NCBI RefSeq assembly: GCF_004571195.1
Contig: NZ_CP038271.1
Span: 372,001-436,000, forward strand
Length of the DNA: 64,000 bases
Direction of reading: 5' to 3'
DNA from: Legionella geestiana
GTDB lineage: Bacteria; Pseudomonadota; Gammaproteobacteria; Legionellales; Legionellaceae
The translations under genes were made by a program, and so were the position numbers. The notes under the pieces were generated by a model. That model searched no databases and was not told the origin of the DNA. It worked only from the letters and a program-made list of their open reading frames with translations. Below, piece by piece: positions 52,576 through 63,756 of the stretch (position 1 is the stretch's first letter; each line of letters starts with the position of its first letter).

Positions 52576-54050
52576 CTAGCAAAGCACGCGCCCCGCTGCC
52601 ATATCTGTTTGCCAAAAAGCACGGTGTGCTTATCACCATGACCAGTGACAATGAGGGCATTTTATACCATCTGCAAAAGCCTTCCATTGCGGCACTGGCG
52701 GAAGCACGGCGTGTGGTAGACGCCGAGCTACGCTTTGAGGAAGTTGATTCCACTGTTTTTCAGCAACATCTTGCGCAAACTTACCAGTCACAATCCTCGA
52801 TTCTGGATGCCGCTGAGGGCATGGAGGGTGAAATTGACCTCTCCTCCATGGCAAACCAGCTGCCAGACAGCGAAGATTTGCTTGATACACAGGACGATGC
52901 GCCGATTATACGGCTCTTAAATGCCTTATTCACGCAGGCCATACGGCAGAAAGCCTCAGATATTCACATTGAAACCTACAAAGACCGCGTACTGGTTCGT
53001 AACCGCATTGATGGTGTGCTGCAGGAGGTTCTCGAAATTCAGCGTGGCGTGGCACCGCTCGTTATTTCACGTGTAAAAGTGATGGCGCGTCTTGATATTG
53101 CAGAAAAGCGCGTGCCTCAGGATGGGCGCATTGCGCTGCATGTTGGTGGACACAGTATTGACGTTCGGGTGTCGACCCTGCCTTCGACATGGGGCGAACG
53201 CATTGTAATGCGTATTCTCGACAAACAATCAGCTCAGCTCGATTTAAGCCTTTTGGGAATGCCGGAAGAGAATCTCAAAGGCATGCGCCGGATGATTGCC
53301 GAACCGCATGGCATTATTCTTGTCACAGGTCCCACAGGGTCCGGTAAAACCACCTCTCTCTATGCCATGCTGACGGAGCTCAATGAAGTCAGTCGCAATA
53401 TTCTGACCATTGAAGACCCCATTGAATACGACCTCCCGGGCATCGGCCAGACCCAGGTGAATACCAAGGTCAACATGACGTTTGCCAAGGGGCTTCGCGC
53501 CATTTTACGGCAAGACCCCGATGTCGTAATGATTGGGGAAATCCGTGATTTAGAGACCGCTGAAATTGCGGTACAGGCAAGCCTCACCGGTCACCTTGTA
53601 CTCTCGACCCTGCACACCAACAGTGCGCTGGGCGCACTCACTCGCCTTCGAGACATGGGCGTCGAGTCTTTTCTGCTCTCCACCAGTATGGTCGGATTGA
53701 TAGCTCAGCGGCTGGTTAGAAAACTCTGTGAGCACTGTAAGGTACCCTATACCCTCAGGCAGGATGAGTGCGAGTTGATGGGGCTTCCAGAAGGCACGGA
53801 TATTTCAAAAGTCTGTGCGCCACACGGTTGCCCCCAGTGCACTGCCGGCTACCGCGGGCGTACCGGCATTTATGAGCTTATTCCCATTGATGAAACTCTG
53901 CGTGGCATGATTCATCGCAATGAGAGCCTGCAAACCATGGAAGCATGGCTGCGCCCTCATCACCCCTCTATTCGTGAGGATGGATTCAAGCGCGTTTTAG
54001 CAGGCGATACCTCTCTTGCGGAAATTTTGCGCGTTACCACTCAGATGTGA
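52572..54050 (+). CDS. lspE: Type II secretion ATPase LspE (GspE)
   Basis: Cytoplasmic ATPase of 492 residues powering pseudopilus assembly. An N1-type domain precedes the catalytic core with Walker A VTGPTGSGKTTSLYAML, an Asp box ILTIEDPIEYDLPGIGQ, Walker B LRQDPDVVMIGEIRD and a His box LVLSTLHTNSALGAL. The zinc-binding tetracysteine loop is CEHC and CPQC near residues 390-420. It overlaps lspD by four bases and is convergent with the next gene, overlapping it by ten bases. Confidence 0.95.
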   Translation: MTSKARAPLPYLFAKKHGVLITMTSDNEGILYHLQKPSIAALAEARRVVDAELRFEEVDSTVFQQHLAQTYQSQSSILDAAEGMEGEIDLSSMANQLPDSEDLLDTQDDAPIIRLLNALFTQAIRQKASDIHIETYKDRVLVRNRIDGVLQEVLEIQRGVAPLVISRVKVMARLDIAEKRVPQDGRIALHVGGHSIDVRVSTLPSTWGERIVMRILDKQSAQLDLSLLGMPEENLKGMRRMIAEPHGIILVTGPTGSGKTTSLYAMLTELNEVSRNILTIEDPIEYDLPGIGQTQVNTKVNMTFAKGLRAILRQDPDVVMIGEIRDLETAEIAVQASLTGHLVLSTLHTNSALGALTRLRDMGVESFLLSTSMVGLIAQRLVRKLCEHCKVPYTLRQDECELMGLPEGTDISKVCAPHGCPQCTAGYRGRTGIYELIPIDETLRGMIHRNESLQTMEAWLRPHHPSIREDGFKRVLAGDTSLAEILRVTTQM

Positions 54051-55084
54051 AACGCGTCTCCCTCAAAGACCTCGAGCTTGCCCGTTACATCGCCAACTAA
54101 TTCTGGATGGTGCACCATATCGAGTATTCGCACGACGGGGGTTTTAAAATCCAGACGCTTCATATCAACCCAGAGCAGGTTCTGTGTTTTGCTGGCCTGA
54201 AAATAATACACACGCTTTCGTAAATCAGAGACAATGCGCCAGATAGACTGTGTTTCATCGATGCGGGTATAGGGATAGGCAACGTTGTTCAGGATGGCCA
54301 GCACTTCAACGAGCCTTTGCGATGCCCGAGTGTAATCCGGCAGGACCTTTGCATAAAAGTTCGCGCGCACAAAACGGCTTTTGGCGTCAAAGCGCCCAGG
54401 AAGGTGCCGTGTTCCACCAAAACCCTCATACTTTTTAAGGTGTGCAAGGTGCTGGTCATAGGTGGGTTCATTCGTGGCAACCCGGTATTGCGGGCCATGA
54501 TAAATCTGGAGTGTGCCATTCACGTATTCAAGGATGGCAGAATCCCCGGTGGCATCGTCAATGACGAGATGCATTTTCCCCCACTGCTGTGTCGCCTCAT
54601 GAAAATAGGGGGTCACCTGAATGGAAGAGGCCTTGGAAAAACGCACGGCTTCTTCGACGGTTTTAAAGTTATCAAGGTAATAAAGCAGCCACAGCGTCAG
54701 TGACAGGCCGGGTCGCTTTGAGTCGCGCACACCATAGTCCGCATCCTCAAGCCATAAGAGGTGAGCCGCAAATCCGGCTTCGTTCAAACCATCGGTAATA
54801 AAATTTTCATAACCGGTAGCCACGACACTGCCGTATTTAGACGACCAGCGCACCCAGTTACCATTAGGATCGTTTTCACGCTCGCCCCCATCGTGCGGCA
54901 TCTGACGAGGCAGCACGAGGAGGTTCGTGTGCATGTCTTCTTCCCAGTCCATGCTGCGTCCCACCATGACAGAATCATGTGCGACATCGTTGATTAACAC
55001 ACGGGAACAGGAAAAGGCCTGTGAAACGAGCACAACACCTAAAAAGCCTCCTGCAATCCCAGCAATCCATTGCTTCTTCAACAT
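54041..55084 (-). CDS. Choloylglycine hydrolase / penicillin V acylase family protein
   Basis: Ntn-hydrolase of 347 residues that cleaves linear amide bonds. A signal peptide ends at AFS, exposing the catalytic cysteine as the N-terminal residue (CSRVLIND). GRSMDWEEDMHTNL carries the conserved Arg/Asp, and ILEYVNGTLQIYHG and YRVATNEPTYDQHL carry the family Asn positions. Substrate could be bile acid conjugates, acyl-homoserine lactones or N-acyl amino acids; sequence does not decide. It follows cysS by 14 bases with GGGAG upstream and is likely co-transcribed. Confidence 0.88.
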   Translation of the reverse strand: MLKKQWIAGIAGGFLGVVLVSQAFSCSRVLINDVAHDSVMVGRSMDWEEDMHTNLLVLPRQMPHDGGERENDPNGNWVRWSSKYGSVVATGYENFITDGLNEAGFAAHLLWLEDADYGVRDSKRPGLSLTLWLLYYLDNFKTVEEAVRFSKASSIQVTPYFHEATQQWGKMHLVIDDATGDSAILEYVNGTLQIYHGPQYRVATNEPTYDQHLAHLKKYEGFGGTRHLPGRFDAKSRFVRANFYAKVLPDYTRASQRLVEVLAILNNVAYPYTRIDETQSIWRIVSDLRKRVYYFQASKTQNLLWVDMKRLDFKTPVVRILDMVHHPELVGDVTGKLEVFEGDAFHI

Positions 55085-55098
55085 CCTGCTCTCCCTGA

Positions 55099-56475
55099 TT
55101 AAGTGCGTAATAGTTCGATTTTTCTGCGCCAGGTGGTGCCATTGACGCCGTCTTCAATCTCAATGCCATCTGCCAGCAATTGTTGACGAATGGCATCCGC
55201 GCGCGCCCAGTCTTTGTTCTGGCGAGCAGCTGTTCGCTCGGCAATCAGTGTTTCAATAGCCTCGGCACCCTCTTCGCCCACTCCGTTACGTAAAAAAGAC
55301 TCCGCAGGCTCATTAAAAAGCCCCAGCACGCCGCCGAGGTGTTTGAGGGTGAAAGCGAGTTTCGCATCCTCTGACCTGTTAACGGCATGGCTCAAATCAA
55401 AAAGCACCGAAAGCGCCACCGGCGCATTAAAATCGTCCTGCATGGCTGAGCGGAATCGCTCGACCCACTCTGCATCCGGCGTAAGCTCCTGGTCATCCAT
55501 GTAACGCAGAGTCTGGTACAGGCGAGTCAGCCCCTTTTGCGCCATGAGCAGGTTATCTTCGGTATAGTTCAACGGGCTTCGATAATGATTGCTCAGAAGA
55601 AAATAGCGTATCACCTCAGGATGATGTTTGGCCAGAACATCCTTAATGGTGTAAAAGTTACCAAGTGACTTCGACATTTTTTCATTGTTAACCTGCAGCA
55701 TGCCGGCATGCAGCCAGTAACGCGCAAAGGGTACGCCGGTTGCGCCCTCGCTTTGTGCGATTTCATTTTCGTGGTGCGGAAATTGTAAATCAAGGCCGCC
55801 GCCGTGAATGTCAAAGGTTTCACCCAGGGAATCCATCGCCATGGCAGAACACTCAATGTGCCAGCCTGGTCGACCTTCTCCCCAGGGCGACTCCCATGCG
55901 GGTTCTCCTGGCTTTGAGCGCTTCCAGAGCACAAAATCCAGTGGCGAGCGTTTTTCACGCACGACCCCAATCCGAGCCCCCGCTTCAAGACCTTCGAGGT
56001 CTTTATTGGATAATTTGCCATACCCCTCAAAGCGCGCCACTTCATAGCACACATCGCCATTGTCGCTCACATACGCAAGATTACGCTCAAAAAGGCGCTC
56101 AATCAGACGGATAATTCCCGGAATATGCGCCGTTGCTCGCGGCTCGCTGTCAGGCGGCAACAGATAAAGTGCGGCGAAATCATTATGCATGGCTTTAATG
56201 CAGGTGTCGGTCAACACCTCAATGCCAATTCCCCGCTCATTAGCGCGCGCAATAATTTTATCGTCAATATCGGTGATGTTACGCACATAGCGCACCTGAA
56301 ATCCTTCGAAGCGCAGAAAACGCACCACCACATCAAAAACAACGTTCGAGCGGGCATGCCCAAGATGACAGTCATCATAGACCGTAATACCACAGACATA
56401 CATCCCGACCTTTCCGGGCTCACTTGGAACAAATGGTTCCTGTTTACGGGTCAGTGTGTTGTAAACCGTTATCAT
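55099..56475 (-). CDS. cysS: Cysteinyl-tRNA synthetase
   Basis: Class I synthetase of 458 residues. The zinc-binding and HIGH region reads [19 protein letters not shown], and the KMSKS loop is [12 protein letters not shown]. The zinc ligands [11 protein letters not shown] and [16 protein letters not shown] are intact. The start overlaps the glnS stop by four bases, making it the last synthetase gene of the truA-trp-glnS-cysS cluster. Confidence 0.96.
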   Translation of the reverse strand: MITVYNTLTRKQEPFVPSEPGKVGMYVCGITVYDDCHLGHARSNVVFDVVVRFLRFEGFQVRYVRNITDIDDKIIARANERGIGIEVLTDTCIKAMHNDFAALYLLPPDSEPRATAHIPGIIRLIERLFERNLAYVSDNGDVCYEVARFEGYGKLSNKDLEGLEAGARIGVVREKRSPLDFVLWKRSKPGEPAWESPWGEGRPGWHIECSAMAMDSLGETFDIHGGGLDLQFPHHENEIAQSEGATGVPFARYWLHAGMLQVNNEKMSKSLGNFYTIKDVLAKHHPEVIRYFLLSNHYRSPLNYTEDNLLMAQKGLTRLYQTLRYMDDQELTPDAEWVERFRSAMQDDFNAPVALSVLFDLSHAVNRSEDAKLAFTLKHLGGVLGLFNEPAESFLRNGVGEEGAEAIETLIAERTAARQNKDWARADAIRQQLLADGIEIEDGVNGTTWRRKIELLRT

Positions 56476-58133
56476 GGGTTACCCCCCTGCCCCCAGGTAT
56501 CGCGCAGACCGACAACGCGGTGAAAGCGCGTCACAACGCCGTTTTCTGTCGTGTTAACACAATAATATCCGCTGCGCTCAAACTGAAATACCGCACCTTC
56601 TGGCTGACTCATGAGCGAAGGTTCACAAAGCCCCTGGTGTCTGGTGAGGGAATTGTGATTCAAAAACTGCAGAAAATCTTCCTCTCGCGCTGGATTTTCA
56701 TCGAGAAACAACCGGTCATATTCAAGAATTTCAACAGGATACGCATGCATCGCCGATACCCAGTGAATCACGCCTTTCACTTTACGCCCCTCGGGGTTAC
56801 GCCCAAGCGTCGCTGTATCAAGCTCGCCCTTCAGCATCAGCACGTTGCCATTGTCATCACGCACGACATCCGTGCATTTAAGCACCCACGCATGCCTCAA
56901 TCGCACTTCAGAACCAACCGTGAGGCGAAAATAATTTTTCGGCGGATTTTCCATGAAATCTGAACGTTCGATATAAATTTCACGGGTGAAAGGAATTTTG
57001 CGATAACCGGCCTCATGGTGCTCAGGATCATTCCACACCTGAAGATATTCAACCGCATCTTCCGGGAAATTTTCCACAACGACCTTAAGCGGGTCCTGCA
57101 CACACATCGCCCGCGGAGCGGTACGGTTCAGCACATTGCGCACACAACCTTCAAAAACTGACATGTCAATCACAGAGTCACTGCGCGAGAGACCTATTTC
57201 TTCGCAGAACTGGCGAATCGCCTCTGCCGGATACCCGCGCTTTCGCATGCCGCGAAGAGTTGGAAGGCGCGGGTCATCCCAGCCTTCTACAATGCGGTCT
57301 TCAACGAGTTTTCGCAGCTTGCGCTTGCTCGTAATGGTGTGCGAAAGATTAAGGCGCGCGAACTCCGTCTGCACAGGCTTTGCCGGAACTGGCAGGTGTT
57401 CGATAAACCAGTCGTAGAGCGGACGGTGATCTTGAAATTCAAGGGTGCAGAGCGAGTGGGTAATGTGCTCAAGCGCGTCAGATATCGGATGTGCGTAATC
57501 ATACATCGGGTAAATGCACCAGGTATCGCCGGTGCGCTGATGCGTTGCGTGGCGGATACGATAAAGCACCGGATCGCGCAGGTTCACGTTGCCGGCCGAC
57601 ATGTCAATGCGTGCGCGCAGCACTCGCGAGCCATCAGGAAACTCGCCGTTTTTCATGCGCTCAAAAAGCGCGAGACTTTCTTCTACAGGCCGGTTTCGCC
57701 AGGGACTTTCACGTCCAGGCTGTGTAAGCGTGCCACGGGTTTCGCGAATTTCTTCCATGCTCTGGTCATCCACATAAGCGAGACCCTTTTGAATCAGAAT
57801 TTTCGCAAAATCATAAAGCGCCTGATAATAGTCTGAAGAATGGGTCATCCCGCACCATTCAAACCCAAGCCAGCGCACGTCTTCGATAATGGCGTTGACG
57901 TATTCCTCTTCTTCCGCAAGCGGATTGGTATCGTCAAAACGCAAGAAGCAGCGCCCGCCAAATTCTTCGGCAAGGCCAAAATTCAGGCAAATGGATTTGG
58001 CGTGTCCCACGTGCAGATAGCCATTAGGCTCTGGCGGAAAACGCGTAACTATGGCGGTATGTTTACCACTTTCGAGGTCGTCGCGTACGAGCTGTCGGAT
58101 AAAGTGGGTTCGCTTTTCAGTGGTTTCCTGCAT
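56472..58133 (-). CDS. glnS: Glutaminyl-tRNA synthetase
   Basis: Class I synthetase of 553 residues charging tRNA-Gln directly. The HIGH-type motif is [16 protein letters not shown] and the KMSKS-type motif [15 protein letters not shown]. The C-terminal beta-barrel anticodon domains are complete ([19 protein letters not shown]). The start lies inside the last codons of trpA (17-base overlap), and the stop overlaps cysS. Confidence 0.96.
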   Translation of the reverse strand: MQETTEKRTHFIRQLVRDDLESGKHTAIVTRFPPEPNGYLHVGHAKSICLNFGLAEEFGGRCFLRFDDTNPLAEEEEYVNAIIEDVRWLGFEWCGMTHSSDYYQALYDFAKILIQKGLAYVDDQSMEEIRETRGTLTQPGRESPWRNRPVEESLALFERMKNGEFPDGSRVLRARIDMSAGNVNLRDPVLYRIRHATHQRTGDTWCIYPMYDYAHPISDALEHITHSLCTLEFQDHRPLYDWFIEHLPVPAKPVQTEFARLNLSHTITSKRKLRKLVEDRIVEGWDDPRLPTLRGMRKRGYPAEAIRQFCEEIGLSRSDSVIDMSVFEGCVRNVLNRTAPRAMCVQDPLKVVVENFPEDAVEYLQVWNDPEHHEAGYRKIPFTREIYIERSDFMENPPKNYFRLTVGSEVRLRHAWVLKCTDVVRDDNGNVLMLKGELDTATLGRNPEGRKVKGVIHWVSAMHAYPVEILEYDRLFLDENPAREEDFLQFLNHNSLTRHQGLCEPSLMSQPEGAVFQFERSGYYCVNTTENGVVTRFHRVVGLRDTWGQGGNP

Positions 58134-58947
58134 GGTTTTTCCCGTGTTTGTTCATTGCATCCCGCATCGCGCCAATAAGGGCTGCTCCTGCGGGTATGGG
58201 GTTATTACCTGTATGGTGCGCCTGCTCAAGACAGGCTATCAGAGCGGCTCCAACCACCACTCCATCAGCAAACGCCCCCACCTGTGCTGCAAGCTCCGGT
58301 GTTTTAATACCAAATCCTGCAAAAAGCGGCAGCGTTGTCTGCGATTTTCGCAGTCTCCAGGTGCTTTCCAGCACCTGCATGTTCAGGCTGTCAGAGCCTG
58401 TAACGCCCTTCAGAGAAACGAGGTAAAGATAGCTGCGTGCAAACTTTGTCAAAGCCTGCATGCGTGCCGCACTGGTGGTTGGTGAGCAGAGGTAAATGGC
58501 GCTAAGCCCGCTCGCATCCCAAAGTGGTGAGACATCCGCACTTTCTTCAGGCGGTAAATCAACAATAATCGTACCATCAACCCCTGCCGCAGCCGCATCA
58601 CGGGCAAAACGGGCATAGCCGTATTGTTCTATGGGATTGACATACCCCATGAGTATCACGGGGGTTGTGCAGTCTTTGGTGCGAAAAAGGCGCACACAGT
58701 CAAGCACCGTCTCACAGGTGGTTTTTGCGGCCAGTGCACGCTCCATGGCCGCTTGAATCACGGGCCCTTCTGCCATCGGGTCAGAAAAGGGAATGCCAAG
58801 TTCAAGAATATCCGCTCCTTTCTCGACAAGCGCGTGCATGAGCGCAACGGTATCGCCGTTGACCGGGTCGCCTGCGGTAATATAAGGACTTAAGAGCGTT
58901 CGCCCGGCTTTTTGAGCGTCTTTTAGGGTTATATCAATTCGATTCAT
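58117..58947 (-). CDS. trpA: Tryptophan synthase alpha subunit
   Basis: TIM-barrel subunit of 276 residues releasing indole from indole-3-glycerol phosphate. [19 protein letters not shown] holds the catalytic Glu region, [15 protein letters not shown] the catalytic Asp, and [12 protein letters not shown] the phosphate site. The C-terminus is longer than usual and basic, and overlaps glnS by 17 bases. It starts within the trpB stop (ATGA). Confidence 0.95.
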   Translation of the reverse strand: MNRIDITLKDAQKAGRTLLSPYITAGDPVNGDTVALMHALVEKGADILELGIPFSDPMAEGPVIQAAMERALAAKTTCETVLDCVRLFRTKDCTTPVILMGYVNPIEQYGYARFARDAAAAGVDGTIIVDLPPEESADVSPLWDASGLSAIYLCSPTTSAARMQALTKFARSYLYLVSLKGVTGSDSLNMQVLESTWRLRKSQTTLPLFAGFGIKTPELAAQVGAFADGVVVGAALIACLEQAHHTGNNPIPAGAALIGAMRDAMNKHGKNHAGNH

Positions 58948-60167
58948 GCGCCCGTCTCCCCGTGATTCGACTGTGCTTCCATTGCAGCGGCCACCGTGTG
59001 CATGTCCTTATCGCCGCGGCCTGAAAGGTTCACAACAATATCTTTTGAAGCGGGCATTGAGGCTGCAAGTTTCATGGCATACGCCACGGCGTGACTCGAC
59101 TCAAGTGCCGGGATAATGCCCTCAAGACGCGTTAATTGATGAAAGGCATCCAGTGCCTCGTTGTCGGTAATCGGCACATAAGTCGCGCGTCCCGTGGATT
59201 TAAGCCACGCGTGTTCCGGGCCCACGCCCGGGTAATCAAGACCTGCTGAAATGGAATGGGTATCCATAATCTGGCCATCGTCATCACAGAGTAGATAAGT
59301 ACGGTTGCCGTGCAGCACACCAGGTTTTCCGGCAATAAGTGACGCAGCATGCGCGCCGGTTTCTATGCCTCTACCGGCCGCCTCAACCCCATAAATGGCG
59401 ACCTCTAAATCCTTGATAAAGGGATAAAATAAACCAATGGCATTAGAACCACCGCCCACACAGGCAACCAGTGCATCAGGCATTTTGCCGGTTTTTTCGA
59501 GCATCTGTGCGCGCACTTCTTCACCAATAATGGCCTGTAAATCACGCACCATGCGCGGATACGGATGTGGGCCTGCCACCGTTCCAATGATGTAGAACGT
59601 GTTATCCACATTGGTGACCCAGTCGCGCATGGCTTCGTTAAGGGCATCCTTAAGCGTCTGCGAACCTGCCGTAACCGGAACCACGGTCGCCCCGAGCATC
59701 TGCATGCGCGCGACATTGCTCGACTGGCGGGCAATGTCCACGGCCCCCATGTACACAACGCATTCAAGCCCCAGTTTTGCCGCCATCGTCGCTGTTGCCA
59801 CGCCATGCTGACCGGCACCGGTTTCAGCAATCACCCGGGGTTTGCCAAGGCGTTTTGCGAGCAGAGCCTGACCTGCGGTGTTGTTGATTTTATGTGCGCC
59901 TGTGTGGTTTAAATCTTCACGCTTGAGCCAGATTCGAGCCCCTTTTGATACCGCTGTAAGCCGTTCGGCCAGATAAAGCGGCGAAGGACGGCCGACAAAA
60001 TCGCGAAGAATCGTGCGCAGTTCTTCCTGAAAATCGGGAAGATTGCGATAAGTGTCCCAGGCTTCCCTGAGTGTCTCGAGTGCGCTCGCCAGGGTATCTG
60101 CCACGAACATTCCGCCAAAAGGGCCAAAATGGCCGTGCGCATCGGGCAATTCTTCAGAAGACATCAT
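58944..60167 (-). CDS. trpB: Tryptophan synthase beta subunit
   Basis: PLP enzyme of 407 residues joining indole and serine. The PLP lysine lies in [19 protein letters not shown], with the serine-binding [16 protein letters not shown] and the phosphate-binding [12 protein letters not shown] downstream. I use the ATG at 60167, which overlaps the trpF stop (ATGA); a GTG at 60176 is unnecessary. With trpF and trpA it forms a compact trpFBA operon; trpE, D and C are not here. Confidence 0.96.
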   Translation of the reverse strand: MMSSEELPDAHGHFGPFGGMFVADTLASALETLREAWDTYRNLPDFQEELRTILRDFVGRPSPLYLAERLTAVSKGARIWLKREDLNHTGAHKINNTAGQALLAKRLGKPRVIAETGAGQHGVATATMAAKLGLECVVYMGAVDIARQSSNVARMQMLGATVVPVTAGSQTLKDALNEAMRDWVTNVDNTFYIIGTVAGPHPYPRMVRDLQAIIGEEVRAQMLEKTGKMPDALVACVGGGSNAIGLFYPFIKDLEVAIYGVEAAGRGIETGAHAASLIAGKPGVLHGNRTYLLCDDDGQIMDTHSISAGLDYPGVGPEHAWLKSTGRATYVPITDNEALDAFHQLTRLEGIIPALESSHAVAYAMKLAASMPASKDIVVNLSGRGDKDMHTVAAAMEAQSNHGETGA

Positions 60168-60784
60168 GCACCCCACATTGTTTTGACAAATTCCTGCATT
60201 TTAACAGGGCTCTTCACGCCTTTTGATGCTTCAATCCCGCTGCAGACATCCACCGCAAATGGCGCACACACGCGAATGCCCTCCTGAACGTTTTGAGCGG
60301 TTAATCCACCTGCGAGAATCAGGGGTTTTGGCAGAGTTCGAGGCACTGCCCCCCAGTCAAAAGCAAGCCCGCTCCCCCCGCGCAGAGCGGATGGAGTATC
60401 GATCAGCAGGGCGCATGCAGACGGATAGCGCCTGGCCTCTTCAAGAATTTCGACGGCCGAAGTTGCCGCAAGCGTTTTGATAAACGGACGGTTAAACTGG
60501 CGGCAAAAGCTGTCCGATTCCTCACCATGAAACTGTAAAAACTGAACGTTTACTGTTTGTAACAGGCGTTCAACAAAAGCTGCCAGAGGATTCACAAGGA
60601 CTGCAACTACACTGGCAAAAGGCGGCAGATTATCCAAAAGCGCCTCTGCATCCTCAATGCTCACCGCACGCGGACTTTCGGGGTGGAAAATCAAGCCAAT
60701 GGCATCGACACCCAGTGACACAGCCGCATCGATGTCTTCGCGCCGCGTCATCCCGCACATTTTAAGGCGAACTCGCCCCGTCAC
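60164..60784 (-). CDS. trpF: Phosphoribosylanthranilate isomerase
   Basis: TIM-barrel isomerase of 206 residues in tryptophan synthesis. [18 protein letters not shown] holds the catalytic cysteine, and [19 protein letters not shown] the catalytic Asp and phosphate loop. [14 protein letters not shown] and [19 protein letters not shown] complete the family set. It overlaps truA and trpB by four bases each, so it is coupled on both sides. Confidence 0.95.
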   Translation of the reverse strand: MTGRVRLKMCGMTRREDIDAAVSLGVDAIGLIFHPESPRAVSIEDAEALLDNLPPFASVVAVLVNPLAAFVERLLQTVNVQFLQFHGEESDSFCRQFNRPFIKTLAATSAVEILEEARRYPSACALLIDTPSALRGGSGLAFDWGAVPRTLPKPLILAGGLTAQNVQEGIRVCAPFAVDVCSGIEASKGVKSPVKMQEFVKTMWGA

Positions 60785-61575
60785 GGTGAGCGCTCCCAGA
60801 GAAAGACTGGCCCCGGTGCGATGGCGGGCACACCAAACTCACGAGGATACTGCACACCCACAAGGTATAAGCCGCCGGAAGGCGCGGTTTCAGCACCAAG
60901 ACGCCTGTCGCGCGCCTTCAGCACTTCCTCGACCCAGGCCACAGGATGCCGACCGGAACCGACTGCAATCAACACACCGGCAATGTTGCGCACCATGTGG
61001 TGTAAAAAAGCATTTGCGGTGATGTCTATCATCACGAGGTCGCCCGTTCGCGTCACCTGCAGCTGGTGAACACAGCGCATGGGTGTATTCGACTGGCATT
61101 CAACCGAACGAAAAGACGTAAAATCCTGCTCGCCAAGCAGAAACTGAGCGGCGGTGTGCATTAGACGGTGGTCAAGCTGGCGATACTGCCAGGTAAGCCC
61201 TGTTCGCATAAGTGCCGGACGGATTGGCGTATTACAGATAACGTATCGATAGCGTCGCGTAATGGCACTGTAGCGCGCATGAAAATCATCGGGCATTTCC
61301 TTGCCCCAGCGCACGCAGATATCCTTAGGCAGGTACGAATTGGCGCCATGAATCCAGGAGCGGACCGTGCGCTCTTTTGTAGTATCAAAGTGAACAATCT
61401 GATGTGTGGCATGCACACCCGTATCCGTGCGCCCGGCACATACGGTTGAAATGGGTTCATTTGCAACCCGGGACAACGCGGATTCCAGCATCTGCTGAAT
61501 CGTGTGCAGCCCGTCCTGCGCCTGCCAGCCATGGTACTGGCTGCCATCGTATTCCACCGCGAGGGCAATCCGCAT
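60781..61575 (-). CDS. truA: tRNA pseudouridine synthase A
   Basis: Enzyme of 264 residues making pseudouridine at tRNA positions 38-40. The catalytic Asp is in [34 protein letters not shown] starts the domain, and [20 protein letters not shown] is a further hallmark. The start is ATG 61575 ([11 protein letters not shown]). It leads the operon with trpF, trpB, trpA, glnS and cysS, and is divergent from folD. Confidence 0.96.
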   Translation of the reverse strand: MRIALAVEYDGSQYHGWQAQDGLHTIQQMLESALSRVANEPISTVCAGRTDTGVHATHQIVHFDTTKERTVRSWIHGANSYLPKDICVRWGKEMPDDFHARYSAITRRYRYVICNTPIRPALMRTGLTWQYRQLDHRLMHTAAQFLLGEQDFTSFRSVECQSNTPMRCVHQLQVTRTGDLVMIDITANAFLHHMVRNIAGVLIAVGSGRHPVAWVEEVLKARDRRLGAETAPSGGLYLVGVQYPREFGVPAIAPGPVFLWERSP

Positions 61576-61694
61576 CCCAAAAACCCCACCCAAATGAGGC
61601 AATGTATACCAGGGGGCGCGTGTTTGTCCAGTGTGTTGCTCGACACATGCCATACGTCCGTGATAGATTGCAGACGCTGAAACCGGAGGGGCGC

Positions 61695-62555
61695 ATGACA
61701 GCTTTGATTATCGATGGCAGGCAAACCGCCATGCAGGTTCGCGGTGAGATTCGCGAAACTGTTGCAGCGCATGTGACCAAAGGCTTTCGTGCACCGGCGC
61801 TTGCCGTAATACTGGTTGGCGAGGATGCCGCATCCGCCGTTTACGTGCGCAACAAGCGACTCGCCTGTAAAGAAGCAGGGGTGCATTCACTGGCTTTTGA
61901 CCTGCCTGCAGAAACCTCTGAAACGGCGCTTATCACTCTCATTGACAGCCTGAATGCATCGAGTGAGGTTGATGGTATTCTGGTACAGCTTCCCCTCCCA
62001 TCACATATTAATACCGATACCATCATCGAGCGCATTAACCCCAAAAAAGACGTGGATGGATTTCATCCATACAATCTTGGGCGTCTCGCACAGAAGCGCC
62101 CGGCGCTGAGGCCCTGCACGCCCTTTGGCATCATGCATCTGCTGGAAGCAGCACACATTCCGCTGACCGGCGCTCACGCTGTGGTAGTAGGCGCCTCAAA
62201 CATTGTCGGGCGGCCAATGGCGCTTGAGTTTCTGCTTGTTGGCGCCACGGTAACGGTTTGCCACAGCCAGACTGTACATCTTCGCAGGCACGTTGAAATG
62301 GCCGATATTCTGGTGGTGGCCGCAGGCCAGATGGGGGTTGTTGATACCGCATGGCTTAAGCCACATCAGGTGGTCATTGATGTCGGCATGCACCGCCTTG
62401 ACGATGGCAGGCTGCGGGGCGATGTGGATTTTGAGGCCGCCCGCGCCCTGGTCGCCGCTGTCACACCGGTTCCGGGCGGGGTGGGGCCGATGACGGTTGC
62501 AATGCTGTTGCACAATACCCTGCAGGCGGCTGGGGTCTATCAGCACGCGCCCTGA
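61695..62555 (+). CDS. folD: Methylenetetrahydrofolate dehydrogenase/cyclohydrolase FolD
   Basis: Bifunctional folate enzyme of 286 residues interconverting methylene-, methenyl- and formyl-tetrahydrofolate with NADP. The catalytic lysine is in [15 protein letters not shown], the active-site loop [13 protein letters not shown], and the NADP-binding motif [38 protein letters not shown] ends the domain. CGGAGGGG precedes the ATG at 61695. The open frame runs far upstream but without family features. Confidence 0.96.
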   Translation: MTALIIDGRQTAMQVRGEIRETVAAHVTKGFRAPALAVILVGEDAASAVYVRNKRLACKEAGVHSLAFDLPAETSETALITLIDSLNASSEVDGILVQLPLPSHINTDTIIERINPKKDVDGFHPYNLGRLAQKRPALRPCTPFGIMHLLEAAHIPLTGAHAVVVGASNIVGRPMALEFLLVGATVTVCHSQTVHLRRHVEMADILVVAAGQMGVVDTAWLKPHQVVIDVGMHRLDDGRLRGDVDFEAARALVAAVTPVPGGVGPMTVAMLLHNTLQAAGVYQHAP

Positions 62556-62575
62556 CGGAGATAAGGCAATAGCCT

Positions 62576-62770
62576 TTAAGGCCTGTCCCAGTCATCCCAG
62601 TCAAAATCACCATCGAGCTCATCAAACTCTGCCTCGAGACGTTTACGGTCAAGACGCTCTTCAAGCCTTCGGCGTACACGTTTTTTATGTTCGATGTCGC
62701 CAATATCTTCTTCAAAGCTGTAATCATTCGAATAGTGATGAATTTCATCGAATTCACGTTGCAATCCCAT
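62576..62770 (-). CDS. Small highly charged protein of unknown function
   Basis: Protein of 64 residues with a basic middle (HKKRVRRRLEERLDRKRLEA) and an acidic C-terminus (FDELDGDFDWDDWDRP). AGGAG lies seven bases before the ATG, which supports a real gene. Similar short charge-segregated proteins are widespread in gammaproteobacteria without firm function. It is convergent with folD, 20 bases apart. Confidence 0.7.
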   Translation of the reverse strand: MGLQREFDEIHHYSNDYSFEEDIGDIEHKKRVRRRLEERLDRKRLEAEFDELDGDFDWDDWDRP

Positions 62771-62914
62771 GGCGCTCTCCTGTGTTACGGTACCTGGATA
62801 CGGCTGCTATAAGATATGTCTGCAGTAACTAAAGTATAGTGCACAAAAAAAATCCCGCTGCATTGGCAGCCGGAACTGGATATACTGCGCCTTTATCCTT
62901 GAATCAGGCGCAAC

Positions 62915-63748
62915 ATGCTCAGTTACCAACACGGTTATCATGCCGGAAATTTTGCCGATATATTGAAACACGCAACCCTTATACAGGCGCTTTCCTGTCT
63001 GACGGAAAAACCAAAACCCCTCTTTTACCTGGAAACGCATGCGGGTCGTGGATTTTATGATTTACAGTCTGATGCTGCGCGTAAAACAGGAGAATGTGTT
63101 GAAGGCATTCAGAAAATATGGGAGTCGCGGGCAAGACTGCCTGAGGAGTTCACCCCATGGATGACGCTTCTTCGCAGGCTGAATCCAGATAATACCCTGC
63201 GCTTTTACCCAGGCTCCCCTTCCCTTGCAATGGAGTTTCTGCGCCCCATCGACAGGCTTTACTGCTGCGAACTGCATCCGCGTGAGTTTGCCCATCTTTC
63301 TGCGCTCCCCCGTGCAGGACGGCGTATTTTCTTTTCAGAAAGTGATGGGCTGCACGCCCTGAGTGCGCTCCTGCCGCCACCTGAGAACCGCGGCCTCATT
63401 CTCATCGACCCATCCTTTGAGCTTGAAAAGGAATATGCAGAAGTCCCGGCCGCAGTTAAAGAGGGACTGCGCCGTTTTGCAACCGGCGTATACTGTCTCT
63501 GGTATCCCATCGTAGATAACAAGCTGAACGCACGGCTTCAGAGAAACCTCGCCATCCCGGGAACCCGTGCGCTGCAGGCGGAGTTTCACCTTCGCGAAGG
63601 AGTCGGGCCCCGCATGAATGGCTGTGGCATGTGGATTATCAACCCCCCCTGGAAGCTTGAGACAAAGCTTGCCAGCATCCTGAAAACCATGGTTCAGGTT
63701 CTGGACGCAGGCAAGGCTTCGTTTGTCTTAAAAAATCATTCTTTTTAA
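62915..63748 (+). CDS. rlmJ: 23S rRNA adenine-2030 N6-methyltransferase RlmJ
   Basis: Methyltransferase of 277 residues. The N-terminus MLSYQHGYHAGNFADILKH is diagnostic of RlmJ. FYLETHAGRGFYDLQS forms the SAM-binding loop and GLILIDPSFELEKEY the DPxY-type catalytic motif (here DPSF). The C-terminus MWIINPPWKLE is also typical. The catalytic tetrapeptide is normally DPPY/F, so DPSF is a mild variation. Confidence 0.94.
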   Translation: MLSYQHGYHAGNFADILKHATLIQALSCLTEKPKPLFYLETHAGRGFYDLQSDAARKTGECVEGIQKIWESRARLPEEFTPWMTLLRRLNPDNTLRFYPGSPSLAMEFLRPIDRLYCCELHPREFAHLSALPRAGRRIFFSESDGLHALSALLPPPENRGLILIDPSFELEKEYAEVPAAVKEGLRRFATGVYCLWYPIVDNKLNARLQRNLAIPGTRALQAEFHLREGVGPRMNGCGMWIINPPWKLETKLASILKTMVQVLDAGKASFVLKNHSF

Positions 63749-63756
63749 AAGGAGTT

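Noticed and set aside
61404-61694. Upstream extension of folD to 61404
   Set aside because: It is antisense to truA, lacks family residues, and a strong GGAGGGG site marks the ATG at 61695.
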